DNA of 13,255 nucleotides. Origin: Syntrophomonadaceae bacterium. Lineage in GTDB: Bacteria > Bacillota > Syntrophomonadia > Syntrophomonadales > Syntrophomonadaceae. The position numbers and the translations under genes are program-made. Location of the stretch: NCBI GenBank assembly GCA_012840625.1, contig DUSB01000079.1, positions 1 through 13,255 on the forward strand, written 5' to 3'. Positions 6,692-13,255 of the stretch are shown here, piece by piece. Every line of letters begins with the position of its first letter. The first letter of the stretch is position 1. The notes beneath the pieces are model-generated. The model was not told the origin of the DNA. It was given only the letters and a program-made list of their open reading frames with translations, and made no database searches.

Positions 6692-6706
6692 ACCATGTTT
6701 TTTTTT
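6678..6706 (+). terminator. Rho-independent terminator in the sda-grd intergenic region
   Basis: A 7-bp stem, AACATGG (6678-6684) with CCATGTT (6693-6699), has an eight-base loop and is followed by seven more T (6700-6706). It is oriented for the + strand, yet no confident + strand gene lies upstream of it after 4816. It must therefore end either a small transcript starting within about 6419-6660 or a leader of the grd operon. Confidence 0.8.
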
Positions 6707-7122
6707 GCCCATCTGAAGAAAAAATTAATTTTTGGTATCAATGTATGTCGGCTCGAGAGTAATATCAGGAGCCAGTAGACGGGCTGATTGTCATGGTTTC
6801 ATGCTGGCTGATAAGGCTTAAAAATATTTTATTATGTGGCATAAGTCGGTAGCTATTTTGCCATCCTAAACTAGACAAAAAATTTTTTAAAAGGTGAGGG
6901 GCAAGGAAGTACAACAGTAAAAAAGCGGGGATACGTATTCAACTATAAAGTTCTTCAAGCAGATGATGTCTGAAGGGAAATCCTCTTTCTTTGCTATGAG
7001 AGATAATGTTTTGCTGTTTTAATTAATCCTTCGGCCATTATGGACTTATTAATGATGATTCCAATTAGGTGGCATATGTATCCATATATTTATCGTTCAG
7101 CCAAACAAGGAGATACTTAACA
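6707..7122 (+). other. Long region upstream of the glycine reductase operon
   Basis: These 416 bases hold no gene I can support. Visible elements are a hairpin GGCTC (6750-6754) with GAGCC (6769-6773); two copies of GGCTGAT at 6782-6788 and 6806-6812; an A6T6 palindrome at 6877-6888; and a bulged hairpin at 6953-6975 (CTTC..AGA with TCTGAAG). The operon promoter is presumably here, but I could not pick a convincing -35/-10 pair or a sigma-54 site. I looked for the glycine riboswitch core and did not find it. Confidence 0.4.
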
Positions 7123-7518
7123 GTGCATTTAGACACACTTCTTATCATAAGTAACAATCCACTGGTAGACACTATAAATAATATTTCCATTATACAGGTG
7201 GAGGGTAGTTCCATCCAGGTATTGAGTGCAGCTATGAATCACGCTGCGGAAGGGTATCATCTACTATCCCATCCTCTGGCCAGCAGTGTAAAACCTAATC
7301 AAAATCCGTATCGATCTGTCCTGCTGGCTAAAAAAATGGGGGCAGTGGATTTATCGTCTCTGAAGATCCTGCATCTGGCCCTGATAAAAACAGAAGAAAT
7401 CTTACATGAAAGCTGGGCTTGTGATCAATGCAGCCGTTATGCAGATGATTATCAGTTTCTTGATTATAGCCTGATGAAAAATGCTGTGGAGTCCATGATT
7501 GAAAGAGGTGAAGCATAA
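7123..7518 (+). CDS. grdX: GrdX family protein
   Basis: First gene of the glycine reductase operon. GrdX proteins are small, soluble and of unknown function, and occur at this place in other glycine reductase loci. The 131-residue product begins D-T-L-L-I-I-S-N-N-P (residues 4-13), has the central H-P-L-A-S-S-V-K-P-N motif with N-P-Y-R-S-V (50-66), and a C-D-Q-C pair (C100, C103) that could bind metal or be redox active. I chose GTG 7123 because AAGGAG at 7107-7112 lies ten bases upstream and the family begins with this strand; the frame is open upstream to 7069 without a better start. The stop codon touches the ATG of trxB, so the two are translationally coupled. Confidence 0.85.
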   Translation: MHLDTLLIISNNPLVDTINNISIIQVEGSSIQVLSAAMNHAAEGYHLLSHPLASSVKPNQNPYRSVLLAKKMGAVDLSSLKILHLALIKTEEILHESWACDQCSRYADDYQFLDYSLMKNAVESMIERGEA

Positions 7519-8739
7519 ATGGAAAATTCGTTTGATCTGCTTATTCTAGGGGGCGGACCAGCTGGACTTTCTGCCGGCCTGTATGGTGGTCGTGCCCGCA
7601 TGAAAACAGCCATTATTGAAAAAGGCAGACCGGGTGGACAGGCAGCTACCACCTCGGAACTAGAAAATTATCCAGGTTTTGGTCGCGGAACAACGGGTCC
7701 GGCCTTAATGGAAGCGATGAGTAATCATGCCAGAGATTTTGGAGCGGAGATCATTCAAGATACCGTTCAGCAGCTTGATCTTCTAACTCAACCTAAAAAG
7801 ATTATTGGGAAAAAGGGTGAGTATTACGCCCGGGCTGTTATTTATGCGATGGGTGCTGAACCAAGAATGTTACGTTCTCCTGGTGAAGGGAAGCTCCGCG
7901 GCAAAGGAGTCAGTTACTGTGCTACCTGTGATGCCGATCTTTTTGAAGAGCTGGAAGTGGTGGTGGTAGGCAGTGGAGATGCAGCTATTGAAGAGGCAGA
8001 ATACCTCACCAAGTTTGCCGATAGCGTGACCGTAATTGTTTTGCATGAAGAAGGTAAGGTGGACGCCAATCGTGTTTCAGCGGAGCGAGCCTTTAAGAAT
8101 CCGAAGTTGAAATGGAAATGGAATTCCATTGTTAAGTCTATTAATGGTGATGAAATTGTTGAATCAATAACCATAAAAAACACCAAAACTGGTGAAGAGG
8201 AAGAATATAAAACCAATGGTGTTTTTATCTTTATCGGTACCATCCCCCGTACAGATTTAATACAGGGTGTGGTGGAATTAAATGATCAGGGCTATATTGT
8301 GACGGATGAAAAAATGGCCACCAGTGTAGAAGGGGTTTTTGCTGCCGGAGATGTGAGGGCCAAATATCTGCGTCAGGTGGTTACAGCAGCAGCAGATGGA
8401 GCCATAGCCGCTGTGGCAGCGGAGAAATATGTTCATGAAACAGCGCTCTGGCAGGAGTCTGTTTTATCCGCCAGTGGTACAGTACTGGTTGCTTTTTATA
8501 ATCCGGTAGATATGCAGGGAGTCGAAAAAGTTGGTCTGGTGGATCAGTTTGTACAGGACAAACCGGATCTTCGCCTAGTCAAGGTTGATGCTACGCGCAA
8601 TGAGTTGGTGAAAAGTCGTTATCATATTCATCCGCATCAGCTTCCGCTGGTTTATCTTTTTCAAAATGGTGAAATCAAAGCCACTCTGGATAAAATTGAC
8701 CAGAAAAGTCTGGCGGAAATGTGTTCAAAATGGGTCTAA
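7519..8739 (+). CDS. trxB: Thioredoxin reductase with C-terminal cysteine-free thioredoxin-like domain
   Basis: A flavoprotein disulfide reductase expected to reduce the TrxA encoded next to it, which in turn regenerates glycine reductase. Residues 1-310 are a normal low-molecular-weight thioredoxin reductase: FAD motif G-G-G-P-A-G (11-16), redox C134-A-T-C137-D, a G-S-G-D-A-A nucleotide-binding turn (151-156) and G-V-F-A-A-G-D (272-278). Two things are odd. The usual NADPH-phosphate motif HRRxxxR is replaced by H-E-E-G-K-V-D-A-N-R (176-185). The chain is 406 residues instead of about 310: residues 314-406 look like a thioredoxin fold (V-L-V-A-F-Y-N-P, then V-D-A-T, then L-P-L-V with the cis-proline position), but the CxxC is replaced by D-M-Q-G. 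The electron donor may therefore not be NADPH; this is inference. Confidence 0.93.
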   Translation: MENSFDLLILGGGPAGLSAGLYGGRARMKTAIIEKGRPGGQAATTSELENYPGFGRGTTGPALMEAMSNHARDFGAEIIQDTVQQLDLLTQPKKIIGKKGEYYARAVIYAMGAEPRMLRSPGEGKLRGKGVSYCATCDADLFEELEVVVVGSGDAAIEEAEYLTKFADSVTVIVLHEEGKVDANRVSAERAFKNPKLKWKWNSIVKSINGDEIVESITIKNTKTGEEEEYKTNGVFIFIGTIPRTDLIQGVVELNDQGYIVTDEKMATSVEGVFAAGDVRAKYLRQVVTAAADGAIAAVAAEKYVHETALWQESVLSASGTVLVAFYNPVDMQGVEKVGLVDQFVQDKPDLRLVKVDATRNELVKSRYHIHPHQLPLVYLFQNGEIKATLDKIDQKSLAEMCSKWV

Positions 8740-8761
8740 AAATTGAAAGGAGTTTGGAGAG

Positions 8762-9082
8762 ATGATTGAAGTTACCAAAGATAATTTCGAGCAGGAAGTT
8801 TTGCAGGCCAGTGGTGTCGTCCTGGTTGATTGGTGGGGCCCCAAGTGTGAACACTGCATGGAATTAATGCCCTCAGTTGAAAAACTGGCTTCCCAATATG
8901 GGGATAAAATGAAATTTTGCTCGGTAAATACCAGTGGTAATCGTCGATTAGCCATTTCACAAAAGGTGCTGGGTCTGCCGGCTTTTCTTTTTTATCGGGA
9001 TGGAGAAAAAATTGATGAATTATCTGGTCAGGATATAGAACCAGAAGATATTGAGGCCAGGATCAAACAGCATATTGGCTGA
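8762..9082 (+). CDS. trxA: Thioredoxin of the glycine reductase operon
   Basis: A 106-residue thioredoxin. The fold is clear: V-V-L-V-D-W-W-G-P (19-27), the active site C29-E-H-C32 instead of the common C-G-P-C, and L-P-A-F (72-75) with the conserved cis-proline P73, followed by L-F-Y-R-D-G. An extra cysteine, C53, lies in the central strand. In glycine reductase systems the thioredoxin reduces the seleno-sulfide formed in GrdA after each turnover, using electrons from the co-encoded reductase. It starts 22 bases after trxB with AGGAG at 8748-8752. The unusual active-site pair with an upstream lysine in place of tryptophan suggests a partner-specific redox potential; this is inference from the motif. 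Confidence 0.95.
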   Translation: MIEVTKDNFEQEVLQASGVVLVDWWGPKCEHCMELMPSVEKLASQYGDKMKFCSVNTSGNRRLAISQKVLGLPAFLFYRDGEKIDELSGQDIEPEDIEARIKQHIG

Positions 9083-9100
9083 CGAACAGGAGGGAAGCAT

Positions 9101-10384
9101 ATGCGCCTCGAGTTAGGAAATATTTATGTTAAGGATGTCCAGTTTGGATCCCAAACCGAAGTAAAGGATCATATCGTTTATATCAATAAAGAAGAACTGC
9201 TGGGGGTCATCGAGGATGATCGTCTGGAGGGTCTGGATATTGACATTGTTCGCCCGGGAGACTCCGTGCGGATATGCCCGGTAAAAGATGTTTCCGAACC
9301 CAGGGTTAAGGTATCAGGAGCGGGTCATATTTTTCCTGGATGGTTTGATGATGCGAAAACAGTCGGGGAAGGCCGTACCCATGTTTTAAAAGGCATGACG
9401 GTTATGACTGTAGGTAAAATTGTTGGTTTCCAGGAAGGTATTGTAGATATGTCTGGTCCGGGAGCTGAATATTCGCCCTTTTCTCAGACCATCAATGTTG
9501 TTATTCTTGGAGACAAAGTAGAAGGTCTGCGTCAGCACGAACACGAAGATGCGGTACGTAATGCAGGTTTAAGAGCAGCACGTTATATAGGTGAAGCTGC
9601 CAGGGATGCTCAACCGGATGAGATTCTGACCTTTGAAACCAAAACTTTAGAACAGCAGCTAAAGGAATATCCTGATTTGCCTAAAGTAGCCTATGTATAT
9701 ATGCTGCAAACCCAGGGTCTTATGCATGACACTTATCTTTATGGAGTCGATGTCAAGAAGATCCTGCCTACCTTTATTTATCCTACTGAAGTGATGGATG
9801 GTGCCATCATAAGTGGAAATTGCGTTTCTGCCTGCGATAAAAACACCACCTATCACCATCTGAACAGTCCCGTTATTTTTGATCTGTATGAAAAGCATGG
9901 TAAAGAATTGAATTTTGTTGGAGTGGTATTGACCAATGAGAATGTGACCCTGCTGGATAAAGAACGCAGTTCCAACTATACGGCCAAGCTGGTCAAATCT
10001 CTGGGTGTGGATGGTGCGATTATCAGTGAAGAAGGCTTTGGCAACCCTGATGCGGACCTGATTATGAACTGCAAAAAGCTGGAGGCTCAGGGGATAAAAA
10101 CGGTGTTAATTACTGATGAATATGCCGGCCGTGATGGAGCTTCCCAATCTTTGGCGGATGGGGATCAGGCAGCCAACGCTGTCGTCAGCGCGGGTAATGC
10201 CAATGCTTTGATTACCCTGCCCAGGATGAACAAAGTTATCGGCTATATAGATGCCGTTAATGTAATTGCTGGTGGCTTTGATGGCTCTCTGCAACAGGAT
10301 GGAAGCATAACAGTAGAAATCCAGGCCATTACTGGAGCAACCAACGAATTGGGGTTCAATAAAATGGGTGCAGTGGGGATTTAA
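9101..10384 (+). CDS. grdE: Glycine reductase component B, proprotein GrdE (alpha and beta chains)
   Basis: GrdE is made as a 427-residue precursor that is cleaved at an internal cysteine into two chains, the new N-terminal cysteine becoming a pyruvoyl group that forms the Schiff base with the amino acid substrate. The expected cleavage motif is present: S-G-N-C-V-S-A-C-D-K at residues 238-247, with C241 the likely processed residue. Other recognisable parts are P-G-W-F-D-D (79-84) and M-H-D-T-Y-L-Y-G (208-215) upstream, and I-T-G-A-T-N-E at the end. Length matches the family. The ATG is preceded by AGGAGG at 9088-9093. GrdE works with GrdB as component B, the part that sets substrate choice. 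Confidence 0.96.
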   Translation: MRLELGNIYVKDVQFGSQTEVKDHIVYINKEELLGVIEDDRLEGLDIDIVRPGDSVRICPVKDVSEPRVKVSGAGHIFPGWFDDAKTVGEGRTHVLKGMTVMTVGKIVGFQEGIVDMSGPGAEYSPFSQTINVVILGDKVEGLRQHEHEDAVRNAGLRAARYIGEAARDAQPDEILTFETKTLEQQLKEYPDLPKVAYVYMLQTQGLMHDTYLYGVDVKKILPTFIYPTEVMDGAIISGNCVSACDKNTTYHHLNSPVIFDLYEKHGKELNFVGVVLTNENVTLLDKERSSNYTAKLVKSLGVDGAIISEEGFGNPDADLIMNCKKLEAQGIKTVLITDEYAGRDGASQSLADGDQAANAVVSAGNANALITLPRMNKVIGYIDAVNVIAGGFDGSLQQDGSITVEIQAITGATNELGFNKMGAVGI

Positions 10385-10411
10385 CAATACAGGGCAGAAA
10401 GGATGAATGAA

Positions 10412-10876
10412 ATGGATAAAGCATTTTTTGAGGACAAAAAAATCTGTATTCTGGGTGACCGCGATGGTATTCCCGGTCCTTCTATTGCTGAATGTATGCA
10501 AACCGTAGGGGGAGAAATTCTGTTCAGCAGTACGGAATGTTTTGTTTGAACTGCAGCCGGGGCCATGGACATGGCCAATCAAGCCCGCATTAAGGAAACG
10601 GCTGAAAAATTCGGTACTGACAATGTGGTAGTTATTCTCGGCGGGGGTGAGGCAGAATCTGCTGGACTTACTGCTGAAACGGTTATGGTTGGAGATCCCA
10701 CCTTTGCTGGGCCTTTAACCAACGTTGAACTGCATCTGCCTGTCTATCATATTTTTGAGTTGAAGGATTTAATTGATCCTCAGGTTTATGAGGAACAGCT
10801 CAGCATGATGGAGATGGTTTTAGATGTGGAAGGGATTATAGAAGAAATGAGAAACATCCGTGAAGAATGCAGTTAG
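10412..10876 (+). CDS. grdA: Glycine reductase selenoprotein A (in-frame UGA = selenocysteine)
   Basis: GrdA is the shared selenoprotein that accepts a carboxymethyl group on its selenocysteine and passes it to component C, ending as a seleno-sulfide reduced by thioredoxin. The product is 154 residues. The N-terminal part includes I-L-G-D-R-D-G-I-P-G-P and the redox motif C43-F-V-U46, where U is the TGA at 10547-10549; the frame continues with T-A-A-G-A-M-D and G-G-G-E-A-E-S-A-G to the TAG at 10874. A hairpin right after the UGA fits a bacterial SECIS element. I prefer ATG 10412, eight bases after AAAGGA; an in-frame ATG at 10403 overlaps that site. Standard gene finders would call only the part after the UGA, so earlier annotations may be wrong. 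Confidence 0.96.
10561..10576 (+). promoter_or_regulatory. Putative bacterial SECIS hairpin in grdA
   Basis: GGCCAT (10561-10566) pairs with ATGGCC (10571-10576) around the loop GGAC. The stem starts 11 bases after the UGA at 10547-10549. Position right after the UGA and a loop starting with GG agree with SelB-binding elements of bacteria. The grdB element has the same spacing. Confidence 0.7.
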
Positions 10877-10901
10877 AGCTTAAGTATTGCGAGGTGAGAA
10901 C

Positions 10902-12209
10902 ATGGGCAAAATCCGGGTGGTTCACTACCTGAATCAGTTTTTTGCTGGCATAGGGGGGGAAGAGAAAGCTGACATTACACCGTTTAAACAGGATGGGGCG
11001 GTTGGTCCTGGTACAGCTTTACAAAAACAGCTGCCGGAGGATATGGAAATAGTAGGTACGGTGGTTTGTGGTGATACCTATTTTAATGAAAACCTTGAAA
11101 CAGCTACAGATGAAGTGCTTAAACTTATTGAAAGCTATCAGCCCGATATAGTAGTAGCGGGCCCTGCTTTTAATGCTGGTCGTTATGGTATGGCCTGTGG
11201 TGGTGTGTGTAAGGCCGTTCAGGAGCGGCTTAAGATTCCGGTATTAACCGGTATGTATGAAGAAAACCCCGGTGCGGATCTATACCGCAAAAGCGTTTAC
11301 ATTGTAAAAACAGGCAATTCTGCTGCCAAAATGCGCCAGGCCCTTCCGGTTATGGCTGCTCTGGCGGCCAAACTGGCCCATGGTGAGGAACTGGTATCAC
11401 CGACCGAAGAAGGCTATCTGCCCAGGGGAATCAGGATAAACAAAGTCCATGACAAAAGAGGCTCAACCCGAGCGGTGGAGATGCTATTAAAGAAAATAAA
11501 AGGAGAAAGTTTTACCACGGAGTATCCCATGCCGGTCTTTGATCGCGTAACTCCGCGCCCGGCCATCAAAGATTTAGCTAAAGCCAGGATCGCACTGGTA
11601 ACTTCAGGGGGAATCGTGCCTAAAGGCAATCCCGATCATATTGAATCTTCAAGCGCATCCAAGTTCGGAACCTATTCTCTGGAAAACGTAAGCGATCTAA
11701 ACGAACAGACTCATGAAACAGCACATGGGGGTTATGATCCCGTTTACGCCAATGAGGACCCGGACCGGGTTTTACCAGTTGATGTTCTGCGTGAATTAGA
11801 GAAGAAAGGGGTAATTGGTAGCCTGCATCCCACCTATTATTCAACCGTGGGTAATGGAACTTCGGTTGCCAATGCGAAGAAATATGCTCATGAAATAGGC
11901 TTACAGCTAAAAGAAGCAGGTGTGGATGGTATTATTTTAACCTCTACCTGAGGGACCTGTACTCGTTGCGGTGCAACGATGGTCAAAGAACTCGAAGAAA
12001 CCGTTGACGTACCGGTGGTGCATGTATGCACTGTCGTTCCCATATCTCTGACCGTAGGCGCCAATCGTATTGTTCCAGCTGTGGCTATACCGCATCCCCT
12101 GGGAAATCCAGACCTGGAAAAAGGTGAAGAATATATTCTGCGCAAGAAACTGGTAGAACAAGCATTGCGGGCTTTAGCTACTGAGGTAAGTGAACAAACT
12201 GTATTCTAG
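10902..12209 (+). CDS. grdB: Glycine reductase component B selenoprotein GrdB (in-frame UGA = selenocysteine)
   Basis: The selenoprotein subunit of component B, which with GrdE binds the glycine Schiff base and makes the selenoether intermediate. The 435-residue chain runs from ATG 10902 (GAGGTGA at 10891-10897) through TGA 11949-11951, read as selenocysteine 350, to TAG 12207. The region around it, T-S-T-U-G-T-C-T-R-C-G, has the family's U-x-x-C pattern plus a further cysteine, and the downstream part (V-H-V-C-T-V-V-P-I and P-H-P-L-G-N-P) stays in frame and is family-typical. N-terminal hallmarks are V-H-Y-L-N-Q-F-F and G-P-A-F-N-A-G-R-Y-G. Sarcosine (GrdF) and betaine (GrdH) versions are close relatives; the co-encoded grdE, grdA and grdX argue for glycine. 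An in-frame TTG at 10887 was rejected as start. Confidence 0.96.
11963..11979 (+). promoter_or_regulatory. Putative bacterial SECIS hairpin in grdB
   Basis: TCGTTGC (11963-11969) pairs perfectly with GCAACGA (11973-11979) around the loop GGT. The stem starts 11 bases after the UGA at 11949-11951, the same spacing as in grdA, and the loop also starts with GG. This supports decoding of the UGA as selenocysteine rather than a stop. Confidence 0.72.
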
Positions 12210-12220
12210 AATCACTGTGT

Positions 12221-12270
12221 AAAGGGTCAACGGGCCATCTGCTGAAACTTATAGGCCCGTTTCCCTTTTT
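12221..12270 (+). terminator. Terminator or attenuator between grdB and grdC
   Basis: A two-part stem: AAAGGG (12221-12226) with CCCTTT (12263-12268), and inside it ACGGGCC (12230-12236) with GGCCCGT (12254-12260), with a 17-base loop, running into a T tract (12266-12270). It begins 11 bases after the grdB stop and ends 40 bases before grdC. Because grdC belongs to the same pathway, it more likely tunes read-through than ends the operon. Confidence 0.75.
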
Positions 12271-12310
12271 ACTATTTACAAATAATAACCCGCAAAGGGG
12301 GTACTAAAAA

Positions 12311-13255
12311 ATGGCATATCCGGTTATTAAAGCAGCAGCGTATGTATTGGTTCATGCTCCTTCTATTATGATGGAACACGGTACCACTTTAACCATGGAA
12401 AAAGAGATCAATCCAAATTCTGATTATCTGAAAAAAATTGATTCCCATGTACGCCGTTTTGAAGAGGCAGCCCGATACGCTCCCAATCAGGTTTATATTG
12501 GGAACTTGAGCCCGGCGGAGCTCAGGGAAAAGGCCCGGCCTTGGTATGAAAATTTGGTAGATTTACCTGCTCAGGGACCCTTGGGCGAGATTTTACCCGA
12601 ACCGCAGTTTTATGGGCTAATAAAAATGGCTGATAGCTTTAACTTAGTTGAACTAAGTGAAGATTTTGTTCCCCGTATTCAGCAAGCATTGATGGAAAAG
12701 GATCTTTTTAATCCCCGGCAGTTAGCTGTTTTAAAAAATGGCAGGCCGCTGAACGAAATCCAGGCTTTTATTGATAAAGGAACAGCAGAAGGTTTATACA
12801 TTGGTCAACAGCTGGTTGGCTGTGTTCGGCAGGCTCATGAAAGCGACCCCAACCTGAGTGCCCATGTGATTTTCGAAAACCTGGTCGCCAAAGCCTCAGG
12901 AATACTGGCTTTACAGCATTTAATTCGTCAGAATCAGCTGGATCCTGCTTGCATTGATTATATTATAGAAACTTCCGAAGAAGCTATTGGTGATATGAAC
13001 CAGCGGGGCGGAGGAAACATGGCTAAAGCTATTGGTGAAGTATGCGAAATCGTAAATGCTTCAGGTATTGATATGCGCGGTTTTTGTGCTGCTCCGGCCC
13101 ACGGTTTGGTTAGTGCAGCTGCCCTGGTTCAATCCGGGATTTTTGAAAATGTAGTTGTTCTGGCGGGCGGTTCATCGGCCAAATTAGGTATGAACAGTCG
13201 TGATCATGTAGCCAAAAATATACCCGTTTTAGAAGATATGCTGGGAGCTTATGCC
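12311..13255 (+). CDS. grdC: Glycine reductase component C, beta subunit GrdC (partial, cut by window end)
   Basis: Component C takes the carboxymethyl group from GrdA and releases acetyl phosphate. The visible 315 codons have no stop and run off the end of the window in frame. The protein starts A-Y-P-V-I-K-A-A-A-Y with H-G-T-T (23-26), and has G-N-M-A-K-A (235-240), the thiolase/FabH-like cysteine motif G-F-C-A-A-P-A-H-G (C259 the probable active-site cysteine) and V-V-L-A-G-G-S-S (282-289). The ATG is preceded by AAAGGGGG at 12294-12301. The partner grdD, which completes component C, is expected downstream, outside the window. The 101-base gap to grdB contains a terminator-like hairpin, so expression may be lower than that of the proximal genes. 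Confidence 0.94.
   Translation, partial: MAYPVIKAAAYVLVHAPSIMMEHGTTLTMEKEINPNSDYLKKIDSHVRRFEEAARYAPNQVYIGNLSPAELREKARPWYENLVDLPAQGPLGEILPEPQFYGLIKMADSFNLVELSEDFVPRIQQALMEKDLFNPRQLAVLKNGRPLNEIQAFIDKGTAEGLYIGQQLVGCVRQAHESDPNLSAHVIFENLVAKASGILALQHLIRQNQLDPACIDYIIETSEEAIGDMNQRGGGNMAKAIGEVCEIVNASGIDMRGFCAAPAHGLVSAAALVQSGIFENVVVLAGGSSAKLGMNSRDHVAKNIPVLEDMLGAYA

Noticed and set aside
6880..6972. Short frame after AGGTGAGG ending at TGA about 6972
   Set aside because: It reads like protein for about 20 codons but has no usable start codon in frame.
6707..7122. Glycine riboswitch or sigma-54 promoter upstream of grdX
   Set aside because: The glycine aptamer core was searched for by eye and not found; GG/GC pairs at 6796-6808 and 6838-6852 deviate at several conserved sigma-54 positions or spacing.
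10403..10411. ATG 10403 as grdA start
   Set aside because: It overlaps the AAAGGA that would serve as ribosome binding site; ATG 10412 is correctly spaced.
1..13255. CRISPR arrays, insertion sequences, tRNA or rRNA genes, phage genes
   Set aside because: No regular spaced repeats, transposase motifs, terminal inverted repeats or cloverleaf patterns were seen in the window.

Overview
The window looks like the chromosome of an anaerobic, amino-acid-fermenting Bacillota (Clostridia or a Syntrophomonas-like relative). The reasons are strong AGGAGG-type ribosome binding sites, a two-subunit iron-sulfur L-serine dehydratase, and a complete front part of a selenium-dependent glycine reductase operon in the order known from Clostridium-type amino acid fermenters. 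I cannot name the species from the sequence alone.

Layout. (1) 1-1778, + strand: the end of moeA, then moaA and moaC, a molybdenum cofactor operon closed by a hairpin terminator. (2) 1779-3454: an unexplained leader of about 400 bases, then a metal-dependent amidohydrolase. (3) 3455-4816, a small-gene island: a hairpin-rich leader RNA with a very strong terminator, a 36-residue single-pass membrane protein, and a divergent pair of 101-residue four-cysteine (probable zinc-binding) paralogues. (4) 4859-6418, - strand: sdaAB-sdaAA, the two subunits of L-serine dehydratase. (5) 6419-7122: a divergent intergenic region of about 700 bases that contains a + strand terminator and possibly a small transcript. 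(6) 7123-13255, + strand: grdX-trxB-trxA-grdE-grdA-grdB-grdC, with grdC cut off by the window edge.

How the genes work together. Glycine reductase turns glycine into acetyl phosphate and ammonia. GrdE and GrdB (component B) form a Schiff base with glycine and pass a carboxymethyl group to the selenocysteine of GrdA. Component C (GrdC with GrdD, the latter beyond the edge) releases acetyl phosphate. Thioredoxin and its reductase, encoded in the same operon, re-reduce GrdA. Serine dehydratase makes pyruvate, a natural electron donor, so the divergent sda and grd genes plausibly form the oxidative and reductive halves of Stickland-type metabolism. grdA and grdB each contain an in-frame UGA read as selenocysteine, and each has a hairpin beginning 11 bases after the UGA. 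A conventional gene caller would break both genes.

The least conventional items are: the thioredoxin reductase, which lacks the usual NADPH-binding HRRxxxR motif and carries a cysteine-free thioredoxin-like C-terminal domain; the structured leader RNA with its membrane microprotein; the paralogous four-cysteine pair; and the terminated + strand unit between sda and grd.
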